In this document: piece by piece, positions 1 through 8,785 of the stretch
Layout: every line of letters begins with the position of its first letter
Numbering within the stretch: the stretch's first letter is position 1
Source: Mesobacillus selenatarsenatis SF-1
GTDB lineage: Bacteria > Bacillota > Bacilli > Bacillales > Cytobacillaceae
DNA: 64,000 nucleotides
NCBI RefSeq assembly: GCF_000813125.1
Contig: NZ_BASE01000113.1
Location: 37,623-101,622 of the forward strand
Direction of reading: 5' to 3'
The notes under the pieces: model-generated
Databases searched by the model: none
What the model saw: only the letters and a program-made list of their open reading frames with translations
Told to the model about the DNA's origin: nothing
Made by a program: the position numbers and the translations under genes

Positions 1-57
1 AGAAAAATTCAAAAACAATTTAAAACAGTTTCTTGTTGAACAAGCAGGGTGATTGCA

Positions 58-1269
58 ATGAAAATTTTATACATTACTTCAACGTTAACTAGGGAAGCTA
101 ATTCGGCATCAATTAGAAATATATCGCTAATAAATGGACTCGTTAAGAATGGTGCTGAAGTTGATGCTTTAACTATAGATTGGCCAATGGACATTATTGA
201 TGATTATTTAGAATCTATTATTTCTAAAAAGGTAAATATATATAGAGATAAATTGTTTATTTTAGATAAGTATTTTAATAATAAACTAAAAAAAGGGATG
301 TACGTTGAACATAATGAAAATGTAAGAAAAAAGATTTATAAATTGGTGAAAAGCATAATAAGGGACATTTTGTTTTTTCCAGAAGTTGATAAAGAGTGGA
401 TAAAGAATTATAATGAACAACTGAATTTCAAGGATTATGACTATATAATCTCGTCTTCAGATTCGAAAACTGCACATTTTGTTGCAATGAAAATAAAAAA
501 GAAGTTTAATACGGTAAAGTGGGTCCAAATCTGGGGTGATCCTTGGGCTGAGGATATAGGTATAAAAGGTTTGAGTAAGCTAAGAGCTAAGAATGCCGAA
601 AAAAGATTATTGAAATTAGCAGATAAAATCTTTTATGTGTCATTACCAACTCTAAGACGTATGGAAAAGGAGAATATTAATTATTCTTCAAAAATGGGTT
701 ATATACCTAGAGGTTATTTGCAGAAGGTTAATAGTGAAAAACAAATTTCCTCTGATTGTTATGTAATGTCGTATACCGGTGTTATAAGCTATGGAAGAAA
801 TATAATGAATTTATTAAAAGCTATTAAAGCATTTAACTCAAAGTCCGTAAGGAAATTCCAGTTGGAGATATATGGTGTTTGTGATGATGAAACAAAAAAA
901 CAGCTAAAACAATACGAAGATTTTGTTAATTGGAATCAACCTGTAAGCTATAAAAAAATTATAGATGTCTACAAAAACTCAGATGTATTATTGTTTCTCT
1001 CAAATAAAAAAGGTGCACACCAGATTCCAGGGAAATTGTATGACTATTTTGGTACAAACCGAAGTATTCTAGCTGTTGTTGATGATTTGAAAGACAATGT
1101 ATCTAAGTTTATTCATGATACAGGTAGAACAGTGATAGTTAGAAATGATGAAAATGAAATTTTATCTAAACTAAATTTATTAGAATCTGAAATACTAGAA
1201 GGAAATAAAAAGGCACTTGTTGATTATAGTGATGAATGTATCGCAAGGGAACTTTTAAATAGTATATAG
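58..1269 (+). CDS. GT-B glycosyltransferase of a polysaccharide cluster
   Basis: Protein of about 403 aa with a two-domain GT-B layout. The N-terminal half carries IWGDPWAEDIG. The C-terminal half opens with YTGVISYGRN and contains HQIPGKLYDYFGTNR, typical of the nucleotide-sugar side of GT4-type enzymes. It probably transfers a sugar to a lipid-linked repeat unit at the inner face of the membrane. The frame opens at GTG 49, but ATG 58 sits at a better distance from AGGG, so I chose 58. It is followed after 10 bases by the polymerase reading frame, in the same direction. The DNA is very AT-rich, unlike the genes beyond 8.7 kb. Donor and acceptor sugars cannot be told from sequence. Confidence 0.8.
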   Translation: MKILYITSTLTREANSASIRNISLINGLVKNGAEVDALTIDWPMDIIDDYLESIISKKVNIYRDKLFILDKYFNNKLKKGMYVEHNENVRKKIYKLVKSIIRDILFFPEVDKEWIKNYNEQLNFKDYDYIISSSDSKTAHFVAMKIKKKFNTVKWVQIWGDPWAEDIGIKGLSKLRAKNAEKRLLKLADKIFYVSLPTLRRMEKENINYSSKMGYIPRGYLQKVNSEKQISSDCYVMSYTGVISYGRNIMNLLKAIKAFNSKSVRKFQLEIYGVCDDETKKQLKQYEDFVNWNQPVSYKKIIDVYKNSDVLLFLSNKKGAHQIPGKLYDYFGTNRSILAVVDDLKDNVSKFIHDTGRTVIVRNDENEILSKLNLLESEILEGNKKALVDYSDECIARELLNSI

Positions 1270-1279
1270 GAGATTTTAT

Positions 1280-2607
1280 ATGCTCTCAAATACGAATAAA
1301 AAATCACTCTTATTATATATGATAATCACTTGGATATTTCTAAGTATATTATCTGCAGTTTTTGTGAATATAAGTATATTCATATTCGGGTTATTATTAA
1401 ACTTAATTGCAAGCATTTCACTGAATAAAAGTTATAACAAATCTTTATTATTCCAAAAGGTTTTTTTATAAGCTTAATAATAATAATTTTTATATATTGT
1501 GTATCTATAGTTCAGTATGATTCACCTTACTATAAGGGTGGTTCAGATGATTTAACCTATGAGCTAGATGCATACGAAGTAGTAGAAAATACAGGTTTTT
1601 TTAATTACTCAGATATTAGGGGAAATATAGTAACAAAATATCATAATTCTGTTGGGTATATTTATGTTGTCAGCTTAATTATGCGCTTTTCTAACCTTGT
1701 AGGAGAGTTTCATACGTTATTGCCTAGGATATTTAATGGATTCCTCGTGGGGTTGATAAGTGTATTAGCTTTTAGTATCTCAACCAAATATCTAAATTTA
1801 AACAATAAAAACTCTAAGATACTAGCTTTTATTATAGGAGTTTTTCCTATATTAGGGTACACAGCTGCCCATACTTTTAGAGATATAATGTTAGTTTTTA
1901 TTATCATATGTACCTTTTATTTGTGGTCACAATTTAAAAGAAATAATTTTTTTGGCAAGCTTCTGACCGTTATAGTAACTGTTGCTTTTATAGTTATTTC
2001 TCTAGAGATTAGAGCGGTTGTCGCATATTATTTATTAGTAATTCCATTTTTATTTATACTTAGGTACAGTAAGTTAAATATAAGATCTATAACTCAGTCT
2101 TTAATTTTACTTCTAATATTATATGTGCTTTTTTATGAAGAGTTTATACTCTTTTTTTACAATACGTATGGTAGGTATAGCGAATACTTAGTTTCAGGGG
2201 CAGATGGATTAAGCAATCTAATATTTAGTATGGATTTATTTCCATTTGGTATTATTTTTAGAACAGCGTATGCATTTATTACTCCGTTTCCTAATCTAGA
2301 ACAAATAGAAAGCTTGTGGCTAAGCATAGGTACAATATTTCAATTATTATTTTTGCCATATTTATTTATAGCTTTTAAAAATAACAAATATTTTGAGTTG
2401 AAGATAATTTTTGTTTTGATATTTATAAGTATTATTACCACCACCTTTACATTTAGACATATAGTTATGTATTTACCATTTGCAATACTTTTAAGTGGAC
2501 AAGCATACTTTGAAAGTGGAAGAGAGATAAAGAAAACAGTCCTAATAATAAGTTACACTATATTCATCTTCCTTTTTATTTTCTATTCGATCATAAAATA
2601 TTTTTAA
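1280..2607 (+). pseudogene. Polysaccharide polymerase (Wzy/EpsG-like), split by a frameshift in a T7 tract
   Basis: Two adjacent frames make one multi-pass membrane protein. The first (1280-1471, 63 aa, two hydrophobic segments) stops right after a run of seven T at 1461-1467. Adding one T joins it without a stop to the second frame, through KGGSDDLTYELDAYE and KYHNSVGYIYVVS, into the 308-aa piece that begins at 1681. The whole would be about 440 aa with many membrane helices, the usual size for a repeat-unit polymerase. The start ATG 1280 has GGAG 8-12 bases upstream. It lies between two glycosyltransferases and upstream of the flippase, where a polymerase is expected. It may be a true null allele, a phase-variable gene, or a homopolymer sequencing error. 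Confidence 0.72.
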
Positions 2608-2628
2608 ACTAGAAGATAAGGAGTTCCT

Positions 2629-3792
2629 ATGCATATTTTAATCATCCCTTCATGGTATTCATCAGATGAAAACCCAGTATTGGGCTCTTTTTTTAAGGAG
2701 CAGGCAATTGCTTTAAAAGATAATGGATTTAAAATTACTGTCGCATATACAGAAACGAAAAGTATGTTTAGTAAAGATGTTTTTGACTTTTGTAAATACG
2801 GATATAAAAAAAGTTATGAAACTGATGTATCTACCTATAGATACAAAGCACTTAACTATTTGCCTTTAATAAAAAATGGGACGAATTTTATCATTTATAA
2901 AAAGTTAGATCTTCTTCTGAAAAAGATAATTGAAGATAGGGGAAAGCCAGATGTAATACATTTACATTCTTTTGTCGGTGCAGGATATGCAGTTGAGAAA
3001 TTAAGCCGAAAATATAAGATCCCTTATGTAATAACTGAGCACCACACTGGATTTTCTAGAGGTATTTTTTCTGAAAACCAGTTATCAGTATTAAAGAAAG
3101 TACTAGAACAATCAGAAGAAATTATTGCAGTTGGTAGGGGCTTATACAATGATTTAAAAGAATATACAAGTAAAGAGATAAGTATTATACCAAATATGGT
3201 TGATATAAATAAATTTAAAAAAATGGACATCTACAAAAAAGATAATAATTGTTTTTACTTTTTATCAGTGGGTTTCCTTACTTATAAAAAAGGATTTGAT
3301 ATATTAATTAAAGCATTAAGTAGACTTAATATGTTAGATGTTAAACTCCTAATCGGCGGGGATGGGGAGGAAAGGGTGCACTTGGAAAACCTTGTAAAAG
3401 ACCTTGGTCTTGAGGAACGTGTAGAATTTCTAGGCGCACTTTCTAGGGAAGAGGTAAATAAATACATGAATGTATGTGATGCTTTTGTCTTACCAAGTAG
3501 ACACGAGACTTTTGGAGTTGTTTTTATTGAAGCATTAGCAGTCGGTAAGCCAATTATTGCAAGTTCGTGTGAAGGACCATTAGACATCGTAAATGAGAAT
3601 AACGGATTAATTGTGCCTATTGAAAATACAGCAGAATTAGCAAAGGCAATGAAGTATCTATTTTTCAACAGAAAAGAGTATGATGAGGTTAAAATTAGAA
3701 CGGATTGTATTAATAAGTATAGTAATGAGGCAGTAATTGAGAAGTTAGCATCACTATATCAAAGAGTCTTAAAAAAGAATAGCTATAATTAA
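2629..3792 (+). CDS. Glycosyltransferase family 4
   Basis: 387 aa, a full-length GT4 protein. The N-terminal Rossmann half begins MHILIIPSWYSSDENPVLGS and carries HLHSFVGAGYA and ITEHHTGFSRG. The C-terminal half has SVGFLTYKKGFDILIKAL, GGDGEERVHLENLV and the family signature LPSRHETFGVVFIEALAVG with its E-x7-E pair for binding the nucleotide sugar. It is expected to add one sugar to the undecaprenyl-linked repeat unit in the cytoplasm. AAGGAG lies just upstream of ATG 2629. It follows the polymerase by 21 bases and precedes the flippase. The sugar specificity is unknown. Confidence 0.9.
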   Translation: MHILIIPSWYSSDENPVLGSFFKEQAIALKDNGFKITVAYTETKSMFSKDVFDFCKYGYKKSYETDVSTYRYKALNYLPLIKNGTNFIIYKKLDLLLKKIIEDRGKPDVIHLHSFVGAGYAVEKLSRKYKIPYVITEHHTGFSRGIFSENQLSVLKKVLEQSEEIIAVGRGLYNDLKEYTSKEISIIPNMVDINKFKKMDIYKKDNNCFYFLSVGFLTYKKGFDILIKALSRLNMLDVKLLIGGDGEERVHLENLVKDLGLEERVEFLGALSREEVNKYMNVCDAFVLPSRHETFGVVFIEALAVGKPIIASSCEGPLDIVNENNGLIVPIENTAELAKAMKYLFFNRKEYDEVKIRTDCINKYSNEAVIEKLASLYQRVLKKNSYN

Positions 3793-3814
3793 GTTACATG
3801 TAAAAATTTTTCAA

Positions 3815-3862
3815 CCTTAATTACCTGATACCATCTTAAAGATTTTGTCTCAGTAATTAAGG
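3815..3862 (+). terminator. Inverted repeat with T-rich tail between glycosyltransferase and flippase
   Basis: A perfect 10-bp inverted repeat, CCTTAATTAC at 3815-3824 and its complement at 3853-3862, is followed by ATTTTTCT. The loop of 28 bases is long for an intrinsic terminator. It may weaken rather than stop transcription into the flippase gene. Confidence 0.4.
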
Positions 3863-3925
3863 ATTTTTCTAATAACAAGTTAATAACTTATAATAGCGTT
3901 TAGTTTCGAGAAAGGAAAAATTTGA

Positions 3926-5347
3926 GTGAACGTATTATTAAAAAAATTCTTGTCTTTCTCTTATGGTAAATGGGTAGGTTTAATTATAAGTTTTTTATTA
4001 ACACCAATACTTACCCGCATTCTTGATCCAAATCAACTAGGAATAGCATCAATGTTTACCTTAGCTTTAGAAGTCCTATTGGTTATTTCACTTTTGGGTA
4101 CAGATCAAGCTTATGTTAGATTTTATTACGAAGAGAATGAAAAGAAAAGAAATCTACTATTAAGAAATAGTCTGAAAATCTCCCTGTTTGTATATTTTAT
4201 TGTCACTGTGTTAGTTTTTATTTTTAAAGAGTCAGTTTCTGTATTTTTGTTAGGTGAATATTCTCCCAAAATAATTTACTTACTACTGATATGTTTGCTT
4301 TTTAATATTATCTATAGGTTTGGAAGTTTATCGATCCGGATGCAACAAAAGGGAATGTTATACTCTTTGTTGCAAATTGCTAATAAACTTATTAACTTTG
4401 TAATGGTTATTTTCTTATTTTATATTATTGGGTCGCAATACGAAATAATGATTTATTCAACGGTTATTACCTTTGTTAGTATTAGTTTACTATCTATATT
4501 ATTAGATAAGTATAGTTGGACTATTTTAAAAACTACCAATGTTAATTCTAGGCATTCAAGAAAAGAAATGCTGCAGTATGGATTTCCAATTATGCTTACT
4601 ACTTTAATAGGAATGTTGTTTCAGGTTGTTGATAGATTAGCGTTAAAAGAATTAGCGAATTTTACTGAATTAGGACTATATGTTGCAGCTTTTAAAATAA
4701 TTGCCTTACTGACTATAATTCAAACTTCATTTTCCGTTTTTTGGGTACCAGTTGCTTTAGAGACCTACGAGAAAAAACCGGAAAATAAGGCTTTCTTTAA
4801 GAAAGCTTTCACAATAGTATCATTTATTATGTTTATTTTAGCACTATTAATTATTGCATCAAAAGACTTTATTGGTTTATTGCTAGGTAACAGTTATAGT
4901 GGAGCTGCGATGTTAATGCCATTTTTAGTATTTATTCCTATTATGCGTACAATTTCTGAAGTCACAGTAATGGGAATAACCTTTAAGAAAAGGGTGAAGC
5001 TAAATTTAATTATCGATATAACTACACTCCTTGTAAATGGATTGGGTAACATATTATTAATTCCTATTATTGGTGCCAAAGGCGCTGCAGTATCGACAGG
5101 TATCTCATATATACTGTTCTTTATATTAAGAACTTTTATTTCTGAACGCTTATATAAAGTAGAGTATAATCTTAAACTAACTTACTCAATAATTATTATA
5201 TTGTTCTTTTACGCACTTTATAGTACCTTTTACGTTTGGTCTATTTATAATATGCTAATAGCTGTCTGTATATTATTCTTTATCCTAATTTCATATAGCA
5301 AACCAATGATTCCTATTTTGAATACATTGTTAAATAAGAAAAAGTAA
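3926..5347 (+). CDS. Wzx-like polysaccharide flippase (MOP superfamily)
   Basis: 473 aa with about 12-14 hydrophobic segments spread over the whole length. It has the N-terminal pattern of oligosaccharide flippases, GKWVGLIISFLLTPILTRILDP, read as two neighbouring pieces, and a mid-protein GFPIMLTTLIGMLFQVVDR. It would move the lipid-linked repeat unit across the membrane before polymerisation. The start is GTG 3926 behind GAAAGG. A TTG four bases earlier is in another frame. It is followed after eight bases by the last gene of the cluster. A flippase together with a polymerase gene points to a Wzx/Wzy-type pathway. Confidence 0.85.
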   Translation: MNVLLKKFLSFSYGKWVGLIISFLLTPILTRILDPNQLGIASMFTLALEVLLVISLLGTDQAYVRFYYEENEKKRNLLLRNSLKISLFVYFIVTVLVFIFKESVSVFLLGEYSPKIIYLLLICLLFNIIYRFGSLSIRMQQKGMLYSLLQIANKLINFVMVIFLFYIIGSQYEIMIYSTVITFVSISLLSILLDKYSWTILKTTNVNSRHSRKEMLQYGFPIMLTTLIGMLFQVVDRLALKELANFTELGLYVAAFKIIALLTIIQTSFSVFWVPVALETYEKKPENKAFFKKAFTIVSFIMFILALLIIASKDFIGLLLGNSYSGAAMLMPFLVFIPIMRTISEVTVMGITFKKRVKLNLIIDITTLLVNGLGNILLIPIIGAKGAAVSTGISYILFFILRTFISERLYKVEYNLKLTYSIIIILFFYALYSTFYVWSIYNMLIAVCILFFILISYSKPMIPILNTLLNKKK

Positions 5348-5358
5348 GGGAGATATTG

Positions 5359-6273
5359 ATGAAAAAGATATTAATTATTATTCCGTATTTTGGTGAGTGG
5401 CCTAGCTGGTTTAATCTATATATAGAGTCTTGTAAAAATAACCCTTCAATAGATTGGCTATTTTTTACGGATTGTGATGAACCAGAAAATAAGGCGGAAA
5501 ATATAAAGTATCATAAAATTACTTTTGCTGACTACAAAAAAATAGTTGAGGAAAAACTATTAATTAACTTTAACCCTTCAAATTCATATAAGCTTTGTGA
5601 TTTAAAACCTGCTTTAGGATATATACATGAAGAGCATCTAGCTGGATATGATTTTTTTGGGTATGGTGATATAGATTTAATTTATGGAAATATTAAAAGT
5701 ATTTATACAGATGAATTACTTAGTAAGTATGAAGTTTTTTCAACACATGAAAACTTTTTAAGTGGGCACTTTGCACTTTTAAAGAACACACAAAAATATA
5801 GGGAATATTTTAAGAGAATTAAAAATTGGAAGGAAATACTGGAAAGTAACAAACACGTTGCATTTGATGAATTTTACTTTGGGGTAGATTTAGCAGGCAG
5901 GTATAGAATATTAAGTAAGATATTAGGAAAGCAAAGTAGTATAATAACGAGATTAAGAAAGTTAAGGAATTCTAATAAAAGGTATTTGTTTCGAGAAGAA
6001 TATACAACGCCATATACTAGGATACCTTGGATAGATGGAGGTGTGTGGGATAATCATCCCACTGAATGGTATTGGAAGAATGGGATACTTACAAATAATA
6101 TAAATGGGAATAGACAATTTTTATATTTCCACTTTATGAATTGGAAACCTAATAGCGCGCATTTAAGAGGAAAAAAACCGATATGGGAAGATATGGATGG
6201 TATTGTTTTGGAAAACTATAAACAGTATTTAAATGGTTTTAAGATTAATAAAAATGGATTTCAAGTGCTTTAA
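5359..6273 (+). CDS. Glycosyltransferase-like protein of a polysaccharide cluster (resembles DUF6625)
   Basis: 304 aa. The N-terminus MKKILIIIPYFGEWPSWFN and the later DWLFFTD, YKLCDLKPALGYI, YDFFGYGDIDLIYGN and HENFLSGHFALL recall an uncharacterised family found in capsule and exopolysaccharide loci. The GYGDIDLIYGN stretch has an acidic D-x-D that could bind a metal-nucleotide sugar as in GT-A enzymes. The role as a glycosyltransferase is therefore an inference. ATG 5359 follows GGGAG; a TTG one codon earlier is less likely. It is the last gene of the AT-rich cluster. Confidence 0.6.
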   Translation: MKKILIIIPYFGEWPSWFNLYIESCKNNPSIDWLFFTDCDEPENKAENIKYHKITFADYKKIVEEKLLINFNPSNSYKLCDLKPALGYIHEEHLAGYDFFGYGDIDLIYGNIKSIYTDELLSKYEVFSTHENFLSGHFALLKNTQKYREYFKRIKNWKEILESNKHVAFDEFYFGVDLAGRYRILSKILGKQSSIITRLRKLRNSNKRYLFREEYTTPYTRIPWIDGGVWDNHPTEWYWKNGILTNNINGNRQFLYFHFMNWKPNSAHLRGKKPIWEDMDGIVLENYKQYLNGFKINKNGFQVL

Positions 6274-6306
6274 AGTGAGTTTATAAATTTCATAACATTT
6301 TTCACT

Positions 6307-6333
6307 GGGACACATGGACGGTTTTCATGTCCC
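6307..6333. repeat. REP-like hairpin (GGGACA/TGTCCC arms)
   Basis: GGGACAcATG at the left pairs with CATGTCCC at the right (one bulged C) around a GACGGTTTT core. It belongs to the dispersed family described at 11152 and elsewhere. The tail that follows (6340-6425) resembles 19930-20025, including a shared CTTTGAAACAA stretch. Confidence 0.65.
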
Positions 6334-6437
6334 TTCGTAAGTCGAAATAGTTTGCTGGCGATCAGTTTTTCCGCGATTTGACGGTGTTATTAGTCTTGAT
6401 CTTTGAAACAACATAAGTCTTAGTGAATGCATAATCT

Positions 6438-6474
6438 AAAACCATGTCGGAAGGGGTTCTGACATGGTTTTTTG
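6438..6474. terminator. Intrinsic terminator
   Basis: AAAACCATGTC (6438-6448) pairs with GACATGGTTTT (6461-6471), followed by T residues. It lies 165 bases after the last polysaccharide gene and downstream of the minus-strand transposon genes. It could serve either side. Confidence 0.6.
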
Positions 6475-6593
6475 TTTTTGATTATAATGGTGGCACTCTA
6501 TTTTAGATCCTTTGTACTGTAACTTTTGTTTTGGTTTATGGTGGCGAATTAAATATAATTTAAGCCAAGTTTGCTGGGATTGATTTCTCTTGC

Positions 6594-6680
6594 ATAGTGT
6601 TAATGACGTTCTAGAATGTCCAGAACTTGACGATGTTAATTGTCCTAAAACTGACGGATCTACTGTCCAAAAATGAAAGG
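6594..6680. mobile_element. Transposon end with three 23-24-bp direct repeats
   Basis: TGTCC recurs at 6617, 6641 and 6664 (periods 24 and 23). Each is followed by a related AAC/AAA block, and TGACG recurs in the units (6604, 6629, 6652). Such short direct-repeat arrays are typical transposase-binding sites at the ends of TniAB/Tn7-like and ExeA-associated elements. It lies just beyond the 3' end of the DUF5348-like gene, as an element end should. No second end was found to its right. Confidence 0.5.
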
Positions 6681-6709
6681 GAAGCAGTTCACATGCTTCC
6701 CAAAAGTTT

Positions 6710-6946
6710 TTACAAATCAACTTGATAAGTCTCATTTTTCTTAAGGTAGAATCTAACGTCATTTCGACCCGTGAGAATATACCAGTCTCTGCCCAATTCC
6801 AGGCGGCAGGAAAGAGTCTTCCCATTTCCTAGATGTAGATCAAACCATTCACCACATCGCATCTTATAACCAGAATTTTCTCCCCAAAACACAACCCAAC
6901 GATCCAACTCTTCATTGTAATTCATTTCTTTCAAGCGACTTTTCAT
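6710..6946 (-). CDS. Small DUF5348-like protein of an ExeA-type transposon
   Basis: 78 aa: MKSRLKEMNYNEELDRWVVF, then GEWFDLHLGNG, LSCRLELGRDWYI and VRFYLKKNETYQVDL. This matches the pattern I know for DUF5348, small beta-rich proteins that sit directly behind ExeA-type ATPases in Firmicute transposons. Its ATG overlaps the stop of the ATPase gene by four bases, so the two are co-translated. Its function in transposition is not known. The family assignment is from memory of the pattern. Confidence 0.6.
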   Translation of the reverse strand: MKSRLKEMNYNEELDRWVVFWGENSGYKMRCGEWFDLHLGNGKTLSCRLELGRDWYILTGRNDVRFYLKKNETYQVDL

Positions 6947-7636
6947 GAAAGCTCACCCTGGATGACTTGCTTAATCATATGGTCGTCAATAATTCTTCGG
7001 CCATTTTGTGAGCCATAGAGTAGACTATGTGTGCAGAGTTTATTTATGAGCCTTGCGGCACCACCAGAAAACCGATGGATTTCGTCAAGAGCCCCATCAG
7101 AGAATATTGGTTGTTCAACTCCGGCATAACGAAGATGCCTAGAAACATATTCCTCAACCTGAGCACGATCGAGATGTCCTAACTGGAATTGAATATCGAT
7201 TCTTTGACGTATCGCTGCGTATGATTGGAGTCGAAGCCGATCCCACAATTCACTTTGACCGACGAGAATGAGTGCCATCGGGCTTTGCGAGTCCATTTTG
7301 AAGTTCAGTAGGAAACGAACCTCTTCAAGCATTTCCCGGTCCAGAAGATGGGCTTCGTCCACTACCACCACAGGTTGTAGCCCTCCTATGCCTTTCATTA
7401 ATTCAATCTCACGATGAAGCTGCCGTTTTGCATCTCCTCGATAAAACTTCGCTTCAGAACCTAACTGTTCCAAAAGACCTTTGTAAAAATGACGAGGCGT
7501 TAACTTAGAGTCGGACAGGTAAAGGATGTGGAATTTCCCTTTATCCAATTTGTCCACAAACTTACGGATTGTCGTGGTCTTTCCTGTACCACTATCCCCA
7601 CTCAGAACGGCAAATAGCTGTCTTTCAGCTGTGTCA
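6943..7636 (-). pseudogene. ExeA/TniB-type AAA ATPase, 5'-truncated
   Basis: The reading frame encodes a Walker A motif, SGDSGTGKTTT (about 7575-7602), a Walker B motif, PVVVVDEAHLL, a sensor region ALILVGQSEL, and a C-terminal GGAARLINKLCTHSLL. It would be the ATP-dependent target-selection partner of a DDE transposase. The first start codon in the frame (GTG 7557) lies after Walker A, so the real start has been lost. Upstream the frame runs straight into a REP-like hairpin (7637-7663) and shows no ATG. The partner transposase is absent. The element is therefore a dead remnant. Confidence 0.75.
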
Positions 7637-7663
7637 GAAACACAGGGACGGTTCTTGTGTTTC
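7637..7663. repeat. REP-like hairpin (GAAACAC/GTGTTTC arms)
   Basis: Seven-base arms GAAACAC and GTGTTTC enclose the 13-base core AGGGACGGTTCTT. It sits exactly at the point where the ExeA-like reading frame loses its 5' part. Confidence 0.75.
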
Positions 7664-7705
7664 TTTCGGGTATCGGAATATTTTTGGAGTGGGATGTTGT
7701 GTCCT

Positions 7706-7963
7706 TTATTTAACGTTTGTTTCGGTGAATAATTCTGGATAGGCTTGTTTATATAGTAGAATCATTGCTTTTTTGGCTGCTTGTTTTTTGCTTCTGGGGT
7801 GTATGGCTGTGGCGGTTATGTCTCTGTATGGTGGTTGTTCGTCGCAGATATTGACGGTGATTTGATATTCGTGTGGATATTGAATGATATCCATTTCTAT
7901 TTCGTCACTGTATTCGTTTATGAACTGAATTACATCCCAGGAGAGGTAGTCGGATGTTATCAT
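7706..7963 (-). CDS. Small protein with a dsRBD-like pattern
   Basis: 85 aa, not recognised as a named family. A predicted helix (SWDVIQFINEY) is followed by strand-like EYQITVNICDE, PPYRDITATAI, then HPRSKKQAAKKAMILLYKQA. The last stretch matches the SKK-x-A-x-AA-x-x-AL signature of the C-terminal helix of double-stranded RNA-binding domains, and the helix-strand-strand-strand-helix order fits. RNA binding is inference only. ATG 7963 follows AAAGGTG; an in-frame GTG at 7972 is possible but sits inside the ribosome binding site. It is the second gene of a two-gene operon, 31 bases after the XRE regulator. Confidence 0.6.
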   Translation of the reverse strand: MITSDYLSWDVIQFINEYSDEIEMDIIQYPHEYQITVNICDEQPPYRDITATAIHPRSKKQAAKKAMILLYKQAYPELFTETNVK

Positions 7964-7994
7964 GATAATCACCTTTGTGTTTTATTGTGGATAT

Positions 7995-8228
7995 TTAATG
8001 TTGTTCATCTTCTATGGTAACAATCTCGATGATTTTACGGATGTCTGTGATGTTAAGTGCTTCGCTAATTCGTTTGATGTGGTCAAAATGGATGCTTTTT
8101 CTCTTATTGTTAGCCAATTCACTTAGTGTTGCATGGCGGATGTCTGCTAATCTTGATAATTCCCTTAATGAGATTCCATGATCATTTAACAGTTTATTCA
8201 AATTGATTTTCACCTGTTTTTCTGCCAT
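7995..8228 (-). CDS. XRE-family HTH regulator (small, Cro/CI type)
   Basis: 77 aa, almost only a helix-turn-helix domain. KINLNKLLNDHGISLRELSR is followed by ADIRHATLSELANNKR, the recognition helix, and by HFDHIKRISEALNITDIRKI. It is a DNA-binding protein without a sensory domain, like small chromosomal or phage-derived Cro/YozG regulators. It leads a two-gene operon with the dsRBD-like protein. A 36-bp palindrome 51 bases upstream is a candidate operator. Confidence 0.85.
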   Translation of the reverse strand: MAEKQVKINLNKLLNDHGISLRELSRLADIRHATLSELANNKRKSIHFDHIKRISEALNITDIRKIIEIVTIEDEQH

Positions 8229-8278
8229 AGCTTACACCCATTCCTAATGACTATAAGCCAAAACTATCATCTTTGGAT

Positions 8279-8314
8279 AAGCGAAGTGGTACGCGTTCGC
8301 GTACCACTTCGCTT
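8279..8314. promoter_or_regulatory. 36-bp perfect palindrome upstream of the XRE operon
   Basis: The 17-base arm AAGCGAAGTGGTACGCG is followed by TT and its exact reverse complement. It is GC-rich in an AT-rich surrounding and carries no T run on either side, which argues against a plain terminator. It lies 51-86 bases upstream of the XRE start codon, beside a TATAGT box (minus strand). Confidence 0.6.
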
Positions 8315-8785
8315 GTTTACAGAAAATTTTTATGGATTGGTAAGGTAGTCCTGTTTTTAGGCAGAATCCCATAACACAAGGACGGGTCTCACGTTTTCAT
8401 TCGAGAGTTTAAATAGTTACAGTTAATTCTCATATTCTTATTTTTTAAATCCCTTATGGAAAATAAAATCAATCATTAGTAGGACTTGGTTTGTTGGGAG
8501 GAGAGTTTTTTCTCTCTTTCTTTGTTAACCAATGGTGTTTGGCTGGGAATTTATGAGTGCTAACTTCTGATAATTGGTATATGATAGTTTTGAAGATTTC
8601 TCCTCCTATTCTTCCTTTTAATCTCCTGTAAGTATGTTGTCTCCTGTTTTCATTCTGTATTACTGGATTCCCAATCTATTTATTTTATTACCTACGATTG
8701 TTTTTTCCTCATTATGTTTTGCACCCATTTTGTTATGCGCAATTACTTTTTCTTTTTCTAAATTGACCTGTATGGAGGTTTGTTT
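8315..8785. other. Intergenic region before the ComM-like gene
   Basis: No convincing gene. Around 8372-8400 there is a degenerate REP-like core (AAGGACGGGTCTCACG) without matching arms. A purine block GGGAGGAGAG followed by TTTTTTCTCTCTTTC at 8498-8521 could fold as a weak hairpin. Nothing else is supported. Confidence 0.4.

Noticed and set aside
6436..6825. 129-codon open frame on the minus strand overlapping the DUF5348-like gene
   Set aside because: It overlaps the DUF5348-like gene in another frame, crosses the transposon direct repeats and a terminator, and has no coding character of its own.
8279..8314. Intrinsic terminator for a transcript ending near 8280
   Set aside because: The stem is followed by TGTTTAC and preceded by GGATA, with no U run on either strand, so it is more likely a protein-binding site.
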